Positions 10,604 to 22,731 of a DNA stretch of 64,000 nt are shown here, piece by piece. The notes below the pieces were generated by a model. The model did not search any database. It was not told the DNA's origin and worked only from the letters and a program-made list of their open reading frames with translations. The stretch is from Sophora flavescens (Eukaryota; Streptophyta; Magnoliopsida; Fabales; Fabaceae): positions 80,237,607 through 80,301,606 of the forward strand of contig CM061065.1 of NCBI GenBank assembly GCA_030762895.1. Direction: 5' to 3'. Every line of letters begins with the position of its first letter. The stretch's first letter is position 1. The position numbers and the translations under genes were made by a program.

Positions 10604-12273
10604 TGTTAGATTCAATGACTTAGAGATTTTGATATATGACAAATACAACTTAATGTGTATGCAAGTGTTTTAGTATCAAATAGCAAAGACAGGTATCAAG
10701 CAATATTCAACAAGTTCAGTGAACAATCAAAGGAGAATATTTAAGGAAGAACTTGGAGGAATCAAAGAACGAGAACGAAGATCAAGGAATCATCAAGACA
10801 ATAGCTTAAACGAAGAAATTAGTGATAAGTCTTAGATGATTTGTAAGAGATGAAATCTCTTATTCACAAATAGCTCAATTAAGAAAGATGCATGAAGAAA
10901 ATCATTTTTCATAACCTGCATTAAAAGGAATAAGTTTTCGTTAATGGAAATGATTTTTGGAAATAATAATAGAAGCGCTCATCCAACACTGGGATAATAT
11001 AAGCACTAGTCCAACACTGGAATAATAGAAGCGCTCGTCCAACAGTGGTAAAAGCTGGAGTCCAAGAAAGTGACTAAAGCTCACGTCTACTAAAGTGACA
11101 GAAGCTCACGTCCACTAAGTAACACAAGCGCTCGTCCAACAGGTGACAGAAGATCACGTCCACTAAGTAACACAAGCGCTCGTCCAACAAGTGACAGAAC
11201 CGCACGTCCAATAAAGTGACACAAGCGCTCGTCCACTAAGGTGACAGAAGCGCTGGTCCACACAAGTCTTTGGACTTGCTAAAATCTTAATGAGAAGATC
11301 CGTTTGCTGATGTGGCAAATGGACACGACAATTTTTTTAATATGGACGCGGCTATTTTTCTAAATGGACTCGTTATTTTACGGATGCAAATTATACAAGA
11401 ACTATCAGAATCTTGTTTCAAGAACGAGAATCAAGAAAACAGATTCTGTTAAATCATATCCAAATCTGTTTTGATTGATCCCAGCGACTATAACTTGTTT
11501 TCTATATAAAGAGGGATCAAAGGAACACTTTTACAACATATACGAATATCATAACATAAAATATCACAGTTTTACGAAATCAATTTGAGAAATCAATTGT
11601 GAAAATCATTCATCATCTTCATTGAGCTTATTATGAAAAGAGTGTTTCAATACTCATAAGAACTTCAATTTGTTTATCTGACTATTGAGAGTTAGGAATC
11701 AATTTTTGTTTTACTTTTCGATTGTAAAGAGAGAGGGAGTCTCTTTGAGTGATTAGGGTGAGGTATCCCTAAGGTTGAACATTGAGGCTCTTCACAAGAC
11801 TGTGGTATCTCGAGGTGAAGGAGTGCTCTATGGTGTAAAGGTTTTTCAAGCTACCTGGCAAAGCTTGTGTGTTACTGTGTGAAATCCCACAGGTGGAGTG
11901 GGGACTGGATGTAGGTCACAGTGGAGGTGACTGAACCAGGATAAATCTGGTTGTGTAGTATCTCTAAACTCAGACTCTTTAATTTATGTTTATGATTCAA
12001 GAACCTGTAACTTTGATGTTTAAAGTTCAAATATAATTTCCGTTCTTGATCTGTATAAACTGTATTTTGTCATTACTGAGTTATTGAACCTGAACCTATT
12101 CGTTATTAATTTTTCTTATCCTCATCACCTTCTATTCAAGATTTTGTAAAAACCCTTCATCGATTTTATAAAAGATCTTGAGAACACAAATCCGCAACTC
12201 TAATTTATAAAACTTTGTGAAAAAGTTTTAAGAGTGAAATATTTTCTTTGAAAACTCAATTCACCCCCCCTCC
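10604..12273 (+). repeat. 3' LTR of the Sirevirus-type element
   Basis: It is the partner of 3457-5073 and starts TGTTAGATTCAATGA directly after the PPT. Similarity stops after caattcaccccccctcc at 12273, so the last 9 bases present in the 5' LTR are absent and no target duplication can be matched. The U3 repeat block is longer than in the 5' LTR. Confidence 0.9.
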
Positions 12274-12421
12274 TGAGTCGTTGAAGCCAAAACAAAAATT
12301 TGTTTTAGTAAGGTGTATGTGATTCTAGTATGATTCTGCCTAAAGGCTTGTCAGGCTAAAGGGCATATGAGTTAGTGTTAACCTGTGCGCTGGTCATGGC
12401 CTCAGAGTGGGTCGTGACAAC
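12274..12421. other. Flank of the Sirevirus, possible gypsy LTR end
   Basis: No gene is seen. The string gggtcgtgaca near 12410 resembles the CA-ended terminus of some chromovirus LTRs. Together with 2899-3456 this may be the disrupted target of the Sirevirus; that is unproven. Confidence 0.25.
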
Positions 12422-12660
12422 TTACACTCTAATTATGTCTTGATCATTTACAACATAGAAGTGCACATTTTGTCTATGACGAATCAGATAATTTCTCACA
12501 AAGTCATACCATCCCCTTCTGATTTGACATTGATTTGGCCTATTGTCATTCCAAATCAATGACCATGGACAAATTTGTCCCCATGGAAGCATCATGCTGA
12601 CCTCATTTGGACTATGAATAAACCTCAATTGGACCATGGTTGCAGGAATTACCTAAAAAG
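12422..12660 (-). pseudogene. B3 DNA-binding-domain-like fragment
   Basis: The minus-strand frame reads VIPATMVQLRFI near 12650, continues through GWYDFVRNYLIRHRQNVHFY and stops at about 12422. The pattern of an IP-x-x-hydrophobic start, then GW-x-x-FV and a charged turn followed by V-x-F, is that of plant B3 domains, which bind DNA in ARF/REM-type transcription factors. The fragment covers only about 75 residues. A plausible splice acceptor (tttttag/g) precedes it, and an unrelated-looking open frame (13010-12696) lies upstream without recognisable domains. It is probably a pseudogene or transposon-carried fragment; a solo LTR has landed 290 bp upstream. Confidence 0.4.
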
Positions 12661-12941
12661 AAGAGCATGCTGTTTTAAAATGTACCAGCACCTCGTTACT
12701 TGATGCCATGTAGTAGGATATTTTTGTGGACCATTGTCTGCTGAATCATACTCATATGAACATCGCTATTGTATATTGGATTCCTTGGATGATTACGAAA
12801 TGTGTGGTTGAAGTCTAATAAAGTCACAATTACATGAAAGGAGTCACCATACTTGAAGATAAGCAAATGTTGAGTCTCCAAGCGTCTAAAGCTGTGTTGC
12901 CTTGATTTTGATGGATCCAAATATTTATAATAAATGATTTT

Positions 12942-12946
12942 AAGTG
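12942..12946. repeat. Target duplication aagtg, left copy
   Basis: It is identical to 26771-26775 and flanks the solo LTR exactly at its TG and CA ends. Confidence 0.75.
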
Positions 12947-14129
12947 TGTGACACCCTCTATCCCGCATGTTTATATAAAGCATTAAATATAAAGATAATG
13001 AATAAAACATGGATATTCATTTAATTAAAATGAGAGGTTCATGGGTAGAAAGGTCCCACATGAACTTGTTCAACAAATGCGGAAAAGGAACATAGTTTTA
13101 AAAGAAATAAAACGTAAACATAACCATAAAACATAACCCAACCCCGATGTCACATACAGAGCTGGTATAAACATTCCGAAATAAATCCTCGGAATACAAC
13201 AAAAACTAAAAACAAACTAAATAACTAAAACAACTAAGATATCCTGGCTAGAGTCGCCGCTCCTTAGAGTCACTCCTCTCCTGGATTCTCACCATCCTCT
13301 GCATAAAAGATACATGCCAACAACAGAAACGGAGAAAACGAGGAGTAAAAACATATAAACACATCGGCATGGAGATAGGAAGCAAGATGAACATACATCA
13401 TAGCATAGCAAAGCAACATACAATATATAACATCAATACATATATAATCACATCAACATGCTATCTCAACCAACAAATGCTATGCGGTGCAACACTACTT
13501 GGTTACTCCATTATGCATGTGGATCCAAACTATCTCAGGAAGACAACTTCGGAGTTACATATCCACATTGGCCAAAAAGTACCAACGCCGGCAGTTCACC
13601 AAACTATGGGTGAACCCCTTGGATAACCGACGCACCACACTCAAGGATGGTTCACCAAACCTTGGGTAAACCACCCGCGGACGGCCAGATCACCGTACTC
13701 TAGGACGACCTCCCCTATGTTGATCTTCCGCCACTACCAACTCCGATGCATGAATACATGGGCACAACCACAACATCAACACCTTAATACCTCCGCTTGG
13801 AGCAATAAGCACCCAAGTTTATCACCATCAACATCAACACCTTAACCCATATGAGTCAAGGCTCCTTTGGCCAAGAAGCACCAAGGTTCAACTTATCAAC
13901 ACCTTGACCAAAAAGCATCGAGGTCACTTTAGCCAAAAAAACACCAAAGCATATCAATGTGCGGTAACCCATCGGGCACCGGTTTAACCAACTTATTATT
14001 CTTGTTTATCTTAATTAGTATTTAATTAAGTTATCTAACTTTCATCATTCGATTGGTGTATTATTTCATAATTTGGGGCATTAGGGGTGAAACACCCCTT
14101 AAACCCATTAATCTCAGATTCTGTCCAGT

Positions 14130-14260
14130 AGGGGGAGCACGAGCGTGCTCACCCTAAGCACGGGCGTGCTTCCACTTAAGTGGAGCACAGTCGTGGTCAC
14201 TCTCATGCACGGTCGTGCTCCCTGTTAAACACGGTCGTGCTCCTAGGCATGACCGTACTG
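14130..14260. repeat. Cluster of near-palindromes agcacggNcgtgct
   Basis: Copies such as gagcacgagcgtgctc, agcacgggcgtgct and aacacggtcgtgct recur here about every 15-30 bp; a second cluster lies at 15085-15260. Each can form a short GC-rich stem. They belong to the LTR, with role unknown. Confidence 0.6.
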
Positions 14261-15309
14261 TCTGGGCAGATTCATTGTGTTCCTGAAGCCAAAAACTTCA
14301 TAAACACTCTTAAATTGAATCCTAGGGTATTTGACTAAACAATTTGGCATAAACTCACCTCTCACTATTAACCCATGTTTTATAAACACATGTTAATAAA
14401 GAGCCTTATTCTAACCAATTAGAGTCTTATTTAACATGTTCAACATTAACCAACGTTCATGCAGCCAATAAGGTAAGAACCAACAACATCAACCAACAAT
14501 ATTCACAATATAAACATTCATACCAACTCAACCAAGTACTCGTGGCATAAACATAACATTAAGGCATATATGATAGGCATACCAAGTGACCAAAAAAACA
14601 TATAGCCAAACATTTCATAGGCATTAACAATAGATAGGCATATTCAACATAGCATTTAACTTTTTACAATCAATGGGGTCATAGGAACCCCTCTTCTTAC
14701 ACTACCCCCTTGCCTAGTGTTTACACTATCCTTCTCCCCATACCTGGTATGAAGATTCCAACAACGATAGCTAACGACCACCCCAACGCGTTCCTTCAAG
14801 CGGCTCGGTCAGCTTTCCAAGCCTTGGTCAAACAGAAATGTTAACCAATTAGTTTCCAATTCAAAGAACAAGAAAAGGAAACCAAAAAGGGAAGAACCAT
14901 TACCTTTCTAGGATTGGCACAGACTAACTAGACCTTTCCAAGAGCCTCCAAAACTCCAAGAATGCAATGGGTTTAGAGAAAATAGGGAAAATAGTAGTTG
15001 TAGCCGCAATAAGGTTTTTATTTGTGCCAAAATACGGTTTACAATGTAACCCTCGATTTCTATGCCATTTTATAGGCTCCAGACTTAAGCACGGCCATGC
15101 ACCTTACTAAGCATGGGCGTGCTTACTTTAGCGTCTCCGGGACGCCAATCCCTTACACAGTCGTGCTTCCTATTGAGCACGGCCATGCTTTAACTCAAAC
15201 TATCACAAGACACAGCCTTGAGCACGGGTGTGCTGGACATGAGAACGGCCGTGCTCATGTACCAAAAAAGGATTTTAAGCCTAGAAATCCCCACTACAAC
15301 AAAAATTAC

Positions 15310-15570
15310 TTATAATAGCAGTTATTTAATTGCATTTGTAGAGCGGAACTGCTATTAAAAATGGTAGTTCCCTTTTAATAGCGTTTCCTAAAATAAGTGC
15401 TATTAAAGAGTGCACCTAAGATAGCGTTTTTATGTTGAAGCGCTATCTTTTCTAATTTGAAATAAATTAAAAAAATAAAATCAACTTTTAATAGCATTTG
15501 TTTAAGGAAACGCTATTAAAAGATAACCTTTAGATAGCGTTTAACGGCGAAAACGCTATCTTAGGTGATT
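15310..15570. repeat. Left subterminal repeats of the CACTA element
   Basis: Repeated gatagcgttt/aaacgctatc and aatagcatt/aacgctatta motifs occur in both orientations. In characterised CACTA elements such subterminal motifs bind the element-encoded DNA-binding protein; here that role is inferred. Confidence 0.8.
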
Positions 15571-16170
15571 ACCTTTGCTGATTTTATAACTTCCCGCAAA
15601 TACTTTCGTCCCATCCCCGCGCGCGCGCGTATGTGTTTTGATCCTTCTCAGTTTCTGTGTTTTACCCTAACATCCTCCGTCCGTTTTCTGGCCTCTCTCA
15701 GAGTTGTTTGCGCTTCGCTCCGTCACCTCCGGCCGCTCTGCTCGCCCTGCATCCTTTCTCTGTTGTGGCTTTCACGCACTACATTCTGCCTCTGGAATAG
15801 GTGCTTTTACCCTCCGCTGTGCTGTGCCCTCTGCCTCTGCTATGCTCGACCTACGTTTCGCTCGAAAGAGGTTGGGTTTTGAGGGAAGAGGTAACCGCCA
15901 CCGCCGCTGTGTTGTGCCCTCTGCCTCCGCCGTGGTCGACCTGTTTTCGACTCGAAAGAGGTAACCACCACCGCCATTGAGCAAAGCCACCTCTGTATCA
16001 AATTTTTTGTTACGTGATCGAGATCGAGGTGGAAGGAAGCCAGAACAGGGTCGAGATCGAGAATCTCGTTCGCTCTGCTGTTCAACAACACAACCAAAAA
16101 GAGGTTTTTATTTATTTATGTTGTCTACTGATAGAACAAGAATGATGCATGCACTTATATGGTGCATTTT

Positions 16171-16189
16171 GGGGGGGGGGGGGGGGGGG
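16171..16189. repeat. Homopolymer, 19 consecutive G
   Basis: An uninterrupted run of 19 G residues lies between gcatttt and acagg. Such a run could form a G-quadruplex and is also prone to length error in assembly. Confidence 0.9.
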
Positions 16190-16961
16190 ACAGGTACATT
16201 CAATTTGAATTTAAATCCTCTGATATAAACTTTTGAAAAAGAAAGAAAGACACAAAAATAATTATAATTGAACTCACCATTATTCAGGTAGAGTCTATTA
16301 GTTTGTTTTGCTTCTGTTGCTCTTTCTTAAGATGGCATGATTTTCTCTCTCTCAACCTAACATGCTCACGTGAAAAAATTTCACAAGAGGATCCATTATT
16401 TTGGGTGGTGGTTGTTGGCCCATGCCATTGCCATTGGTTTGTGGTCCATTGTGGATGCGCATATTGTTGTTTTCAGCTAGGCCTTTATAATGTCAATGTT
16501 GTTTGAATTTTCTGCAATCATCACATGCTGACAATTGAAAATTCACCAGCATAACCAAGTTGACCTATTCCTCAAATGACCCTTTTTATTTTATTGATTC
16601 TTCATTTGTATGATATGAATCCAAGTTCTTCATGGATGGAGGACCAATTTCTACAGAAAGTGATTTGTTATGGAGACTCTGCGATTTTTCTTCTTTTTTG
16701 CCCAATCACAATTCACAACCTAAGACAGTAGTGTTGATTAGACACCCAACATATTTCTAGTAACAAAAAAATCAACCACAAACTGAGATGGCAGGCATAT
16801 TTTGATAATATATTAATACATAAATTGAGAATCAAAGCAGTGTTCGATTTATTGTTCCCGTAAATCACAACCTGGCCTTAAGATACAGATGCTTACTCAG
16901 GACCTGTACCACTTAATGGTTACAATGAATGATCAGGGCTTCATCCAATTTGTCATGATCC

Positions 16962-17447
16962 CTACAATAGCAGCTCAAACTCAGAATACACAAATCTGTA
17001 CACTGCCACTAGATGATTTGATCTAGGTTGCTCCATAAATCTACTTGCTAAGCCAACACTATAGGCAATATTAGGCCTAGTGTTGCATAAGTACCTCAAT
17101 GAGCCTACAATCTGTTTGTACAGTGTAGCATCTACCAGTTGCTCATCACCTTCTTTCCTCAAATTTGCACCAACTTCTGCTGGTGTGTCAGCAGAATTGT
17201 AATGTAGCATTTTGAATCCCTTTAGGATATCTTCGGCATATTTCTTTTGATGCATGAAGACTCCTTGATTTGTTGCTACAAACTCCATTCCCAGGAAATA
17301 GGATAACTTTCCCAGATCAGACATTTCAAATTCATTCACCATTTTGATCTTGAATTCTGCCATTTCAGCTTCATTATTGCCTGTTACCAACAAGTCATCT
17401 ACATAGAGGCATACTATCAACAGCTTCATTGTTGCTACAAACTCCAT
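16962..17447 (-). pseudogene. Copia reverse transcriptase fragment inside the CACTA element
   Basis: The 161-codon minus-strand frame contains the RT signature YVDDLLVTGNN, then LGKLSYFLGMEF, a YAEDILKGF connection and RPNIAYSVGLASRFM, all typical of the C-terminal half of copia reverse transcriptase. No protease, integrase or RNase H is attached and no LTR is seen, so it is an isolated fragment. The string gttgctacaaactccattc occurs at both 17270 and 17430, marking a short duplication or rearrangement at its upstream end. Confidence 0.8.
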
Positions 17448-18349
17448 TCACAGGAAGCCAGCGCAAGGTGTTAAAGATAATAGCTTTTACTGGTAGCTAG
17501 CGCAATTCATAAGGAATGTAGCGCGAGGCTCTGAAGTAGGTCTGTTAAGCTACCTTAGAGAGAGCGCAAGGCGCCGGAATATTAAGCAAGGCGCCAGGCG
17601 CAACTTTAAACGGATTTTTTTTTACTGATTTTGAAAGGGGTCCTGGACGTTCTGGAGATTTTTGGAGCTGGAATTCAAGTCCTGGTAAATTATAATTTCA
17701 TTCTGAACTATCGATAACTGGATTGTTGTTACCTTTCCTGTTTTTATCTTTTTCTGTCTTTGCTATCTAGCATGCCTTTGGTGAACATCATATTGTATCA
17801 GTCCTATCAATCCTAAAATTTAAGTTCCTCTCCATTTCACTTCCCTAAATTAAGCATAGTTGTTGGTGTTGAATACAAATCACCTTTGATTTGTGTATGT
17901 GCCTCAAAAGATAGCTACCAATACTACTATTTTTCTAATTTTCCTTTTTTCTCTTTCTATATTGTGTTTAATGTTAGTTCACATTGGAAACTTAGTACGA
18001 AGATGGATTTTTTTAATTAAAGTTTGTTTTGTGCAGTATTTTTATTTTATATTTTTTTTTCTGATATCCAAATTTCTGCTGTTACAATTATTATGTGAAA
18101 CTTCTCTTTTTGAATTCATTATTCCCTCACTGAATATTTTAGAATGCTAGGAAGTTTTGTCCAGAGTCAATAGAGATATTTTCAAAAGGAGATTTACTGA
18201 AATTTGCGACAGTATTTTCTATACTCTATAATTACTTCTCTTAGTTTGGTTTCCTGATTATTTCTTTGACTACTACTATTCTTATACATTTTGTAAAACA
18301 TATAAAGTGGTGATTTGATTCTTCTAAATGTGAAAGCTATACTAGATGA

Positions 18350-18600
18350 TGTTATAGGGACTAATTGAAGAATTTTTGTCACGTACAGGGACCCAATAAT
18401 TAGGTTAAAGTATTAATTTGGTCCCTAAATGTGACACGAGTTCTTAATTTAGTCCCTATATGTAGGATTTAACGAATCATTAGAGACGACAGGATAGCGG
18501 AAGTGATCAAATGGGTAATGACTGCACGTACGAGGATCATTTTAATAATTTTTTAAGTATAGAGACTAAATGAAGAATTCATGTCGCCTAACAGGTATTG
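18350..18600. repeat. MITE-like block with ggtccctaaa/tagggactaa motifs
   Basis: Copies of agggactaa, ggtccctaaat, tagtccctata and agagactaaatgaag in both orientations suggest a small fold-back element of a type common in plants. Ends and target duplication are not clear. Confidence 0.35.
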
Positions 18601-19310
18601 TAAAGTTTGAGAAGCCACAATTATGTACTAGTATTTTGGTGATACAAGGATATATTGTTGGTTAATGGAGTTACTAATTTTTATTTAAGGTCATGGTGTA
18701 ATCCTTACAGACTTATAATATAGGTTAGTGTCAATTAGCAACTCATGAATATTTTTATATCTAACAGAGAAGTTAAACCATTTTCAAGAGATATTATGGT
18801 TGAATTTATTTAATTCCATTGAGCTATGTTGTTGCATATAATTCTTTGTGTATGTGTGTTCTGTTTCTAATTGCATATCATTTGGTAGCTCTTCGAATTT
18901 TTGCCTTTTGAATGGTTCCCCTTGTGAATTTGAAGGTAGAAAAGTAACAGATTTGCATTGTCTATTGCTAAGTAAATTGGGTAGAGATTTGATATATATT
19001 TTATATGGATGGACAGGTTTCTATACATTTGTAAATCTATAATGTCTAAGGTAGAGTATGTGTTAATGTCTTTGAAATTTTGTTCTTGCATATTTTCTAG
19101 TGTTGTTTTGCTTTAGTTTGGCATTGCTACTTTGCTTTCTATCATTCCCAACCCACAAAGGATTTCTTCTACCAGGTATTTGTTTTTTTTAATCCTTTAG
19201 TTGTAGCATTAGGGATGTTTATTTTAATCTGTATACATTGCATGTAGACATCAACCACTCTAAACTCAATGTAAATATGTTTAATAAATATTTTTGTAGA
19301 TCGGGAAAGC

Positions 19311-22300
19311 ATGGATCGGAAATGGATGTCTGCCAATCGTTTAACAAAGGAGTATGAGGATGGGGTGAAAGAGTTCATTAGGTTTGCAGTTCGGCATGCG
19401 GAAAACCCTAGTACAATCATATGTCCTTGTTTAGATTGTTGTTATGCAAGGCAAATTAGTGCAACCGAGTTGGAAGAACATTTTGTGTGTAATGGAATCG
19501 ATCAAAGTTATACATGTTGGAAAAAAATGGTGAGACAAGAGATGAGTCTAGTGAAATGAGGAATCGTGTGAGATATTCATCAAACGATATCGACACAAAT
19601 ACTTATGAGGGCGATCGTTTTGAAGACATTGCAAATGCTGTTGAAGAGGATCTTCGGGATTGTCCTCAAATGTTTAAGAGGTTGGTAAGTGATGCAGAGC
19701 AACCGTTGTATGATGGTTGTACTAAATTCACAAGATTGTCGGCGATGTTAAAGTTGTATAACTTGAAATCGGGCAATGGATGGACTGATAAGAGCTTTAC
19801 GGACTTACTCACAGTATTGAAAGACGTGTTGCCACAGGATAATGTGCTTCCTAGTCGGACATATGAGGCTAAACAAATGTTACGCTCTATTAGCATGAGG
19901 TACGAGAGGATACATGCTTGTCCTAACGATTGCATTTTATTTTGGAATGAATATGCATCGTTAAAGATGTGTCCTAAATGTAATGCCTCACGATATAAGA
20001 AGAAAGAATCAGATCCAGAGAAGGTTGTGTGGTATTTTCCCAAAATACCCAGATTTAGGCGTATGTACCGTAGTTTAGAAGATTCAAAGCACTTGACATG
20101 GCATGAGGATGAAAGGATCAATGATGGCAAGCTGCGTCACCCGGCAGATTCTCCTAAATGGAAGAAATTTGATCATGATTATCCTGATTTTGGGCAAGAA
20201 TCAAGAAACCTACGACTTGCATTGGCTACTGACGGATTTAACCCACATGGTGTTTAAAGTAGCTCTTACAGTACATGGCTTTTGATTTTGGTGATTTATA
20301 ACCTATCTCCATGGCTATGCATGAAGCGCAAATTTATTATGTTATCTATGTTAATTTCTGGGCCCAAACAACCAGGAAATGATACAGACGTTTATTTGAC
20401 TCCTTTGATTGAAGACTTGAAACAAATGTGGGAGACAGGTGTGGAGGTGTATGATGGGTATAAGGAAGAAAGTTTTAATTTGAGAGCTATGTTGTTTGGC
20501 ACAATTAATGATTTTCCAGCCTACTGTAATCTGTCAGGATATAGAATCAAGGGTCAGTGTGCATGCCCTATATGTGAAGAGGGTACGGATTGGATGTGGT
20601 TAGAAAATTGTAAGAAGAATGTCTTTCTTGGGTATCGTAGATTTTTGCATCCAAGTCATCATTACCGGTGGTGGAGAAAGGCGTTCAATGGGAACTCGGA
20701 AGAAGGTAGAGCTCCTTCACCGTTGACGGGTGATCAACTTTTTGAAAAGGTAAAGGATTTGAATATCCAATTCGGTAAACCTTTTGCGAGAGATCTTGTC
20801 ACAAGAGGGTGGAAGAAAAGGTCGATTTTCTTTGAGTTGCCATATTGGAAATCATTATATGTAAGACATTTCCTCGATGTGATGTACGTTGAAAAAAATA
20901 TCTGTGATAGTGTCATTGGTACGTTACTCAATGTGCCAGGGAAGACTAAAGATGGCATCAATGCAAGGTTGGACTTGGTTAGTATGGGAATAAGAAGAGA
21001 ATTGGGACCGACGAAGAAGGGTAAAAGTACATATCTTCCTCCGGCTGCTCACACTCTATCTAGAAAATAAAAAACTATTTTTTGTAAGTTTCTTGACAGA
21101 GTTAAGGTTCCGGAAGGGTACTCTTCAAACATTAGGAACCTCGTATCGATGAAAGATCTCAAGTTAAAAGGTCTAAAGTCCCATGATTGTCATATTCTCA
21201 TGGAGCAGTTGATACCAATTGGTATATGGTCTATTTTGCCTAACAAAATGCGGGGGGGCTTAACTAAACTCTGTTTCTTCTTCAAGGAAATTTGAAGCAA
21301 AGTGATTGACCTTGGGAAGTTGCCATCATTGCAAAGAGAAATTGTTGTGACTTTATGCGAGCTTGAGATGTACTTTCCACCTTCATTCTTTGACATAATG
21401 GTTCATCTAACCATTTACCTTGTTAGAGAGACACAACTATGTGGGCCAGCTTATATGAGATGGATGTACCCGATTGAGCGTTATATGAAGATATTAAAAG
21501 GGTATGTGAAAAACCGATCACGACCAGAAGGTTGTATTGTTGAACGATATATTGTCGAAGAAGCTGTTGAATTCTGTACCGAATACCTATCCAATGCTGA
21601 TTCTATAGGGCTGCCAAAGTCTCGTCACACAGGGAGAATGATGGGGCAAGGAATTGCAGGAACTGAAATAGTGACTAAATCAAGGACGGAATGGGAGCAA
21701 GCACACTTATATGTTCTGCACAATGCCGATGAGGTTGAGCCATATGTTGAAAAACACAAGGACATGCTTAAGAGTTTGTATCCAAATAAGAATCAACACT
21801 AGCTAACTAGAGAACACAATCATCGTTTTATAACGTGGCTAAGAGATCACATTTTCGCAGAGTTGACTGAAAATGCTACTTCAGTTTCAAAAAGATTGAG
21901 ATGGTTAGCCAAAGGTCCAAGTTTGCATGTCTTATCTTACCACGGTTATCAAATTAACGGGTACACATTCTATACAAAAGAACAAAATGGTCAGAGTACA
22001 ATGCAAAACAATGATGTGACTCTTGTAGCTCAGTCTATGCATATCTCAAGTGCCAAAGACAGAAACCCCATATATGCAAATATGTCATACTTCGACGTCA
22101 TTGAACGCATATGGGAGTTGGATTACACAAAGTTTAAGGTTGGTGTGTTTGGTTTTAAGTGGGTGGACAATAATAACGGTGTTCAGATTGATGAGTCAGG
22201 GTTCATGCAGGTGGATCTTAACAGGGTGGGGTATAAAGATGAGCCTTTTATATTAGCATCTCAAGCTCAACAAGTGTTCTATGTTACTGATCCAGCTTAT

Positions 22301-22552
22301 ATGAAAAGGTCCATTGTTCTTTTGACTAACAAAATAATTACTAAGATTGATGATCAAGACCATGGAGATGTTGATATTGAAGATGATCCTTTCGTCGGGA
22401 CATTACAATCACTTGAGATTGATCCAACTAGGGATGATGGTATGTATATGAGAGATGATCATGATGGGGGGATTTTGGTCAATCCACCATTTCGTACTAA
22501 TAAAGGACAAACAAATCTCAATCCAATGAAGAAAAGAAAAAGGTTGACTTAA
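19311..22552 (+). pseudogene. TNP2-type CACTA transposase, broken
   Basis: In CACTA elements TNP2 is the nuclear enzyme that cuts at the element ends. The frame starts at ATG 19311 with a transposase-associated N-terminal domain (MDRKWMSANRL, HFVCNGIDQSYTCW). It continues with the TNP2 core (QPLYDGCTKFTRL, LWYF-like region, PWLCMKRKFIMLSMLISGPK, FNLRAMLFGTINDFPAY, CPICEE) and a C-terminal transposon domain (GPAYMRWMYPIERYMK). No introns are needed. Breaks: a frameshift at the A7 run near 19520, and in-frame stops at 20255, 21068, 21293 and 21800. All segments from 19514 to 22549 share one frame, so decay is recent relative to length. As it stands the protein cannot be made whole. Confidence 0.92.
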
Positions 22553-22731
22553 ACATGTATGTAGTGTTTGTGTTTAAATGAACTTTCTGATCCATTTATA
22601 TTATAATTAGCATCTTTCGGTAATGCTAATGTTGATTTTGTTATCTAGTGATGTTTTATATTTTGCATCAATTAATATTATATTAATGTCCAGTGATGTT
22701 TTACTTGTGTGTCTAATTTTTTTGTAGGTAA

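Larger units (their letters stand above)
3457..12273 (+). mobile_element. Sirevirus-type Ty1-copia retrotransposon, decayed
   Basis: A full-length element of about 8.8 kb: 5' LTR (3457-5082), a mutated primer site, gag with zinc knuckles, protease, integrase, reverse transcriptase, RNase H, a non-coding tract with several GGGGAG-type polypurine runs, and a 3' LTR (10604-12273). Sirevirus affinity is inferred from the long LTRs, the long gag with an acidic Asp/Ser/Glu region and coiled coil, and the repeated polypurine motifs before the 3' LTR. No envelope-like ORF is present in 10107-10603. Stops and frameshifts in gag and pol make it inactive. A target-site duplication is not visible because the 3' LTR lacks its last few bases. 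Confidence 0.9.
15571..19310 (+). other. Non-coding 5' region of the CACTA element
   Basis: No gene is supported. The GC-rich stretch 15600-16090 gives overlapping open frames in several frames without recognisable domains. It may be leader or captured sequence. Also here are a G19 tract (16171-16189), a minus-strand copia RT fragment (16962-17447), a patch rich in gcgcaag/gcgcgag words (17455-17600) and a MITE-like block (18350-18600). Confidence 0.5.

Noticed and set aside
15097..15315. 72-codon frame ending at the CACTA border
   Set aside because: Generated by the near-palindromic GC-rich words of the LTR and crosses an insertion junction.
15565..16097. Several overlapping open frames of about 85-105 codons, both strands
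   Set aside because: GC-rich leader sequence of the CACTA element; frames overlap in all directions and contain no recognisable domain.
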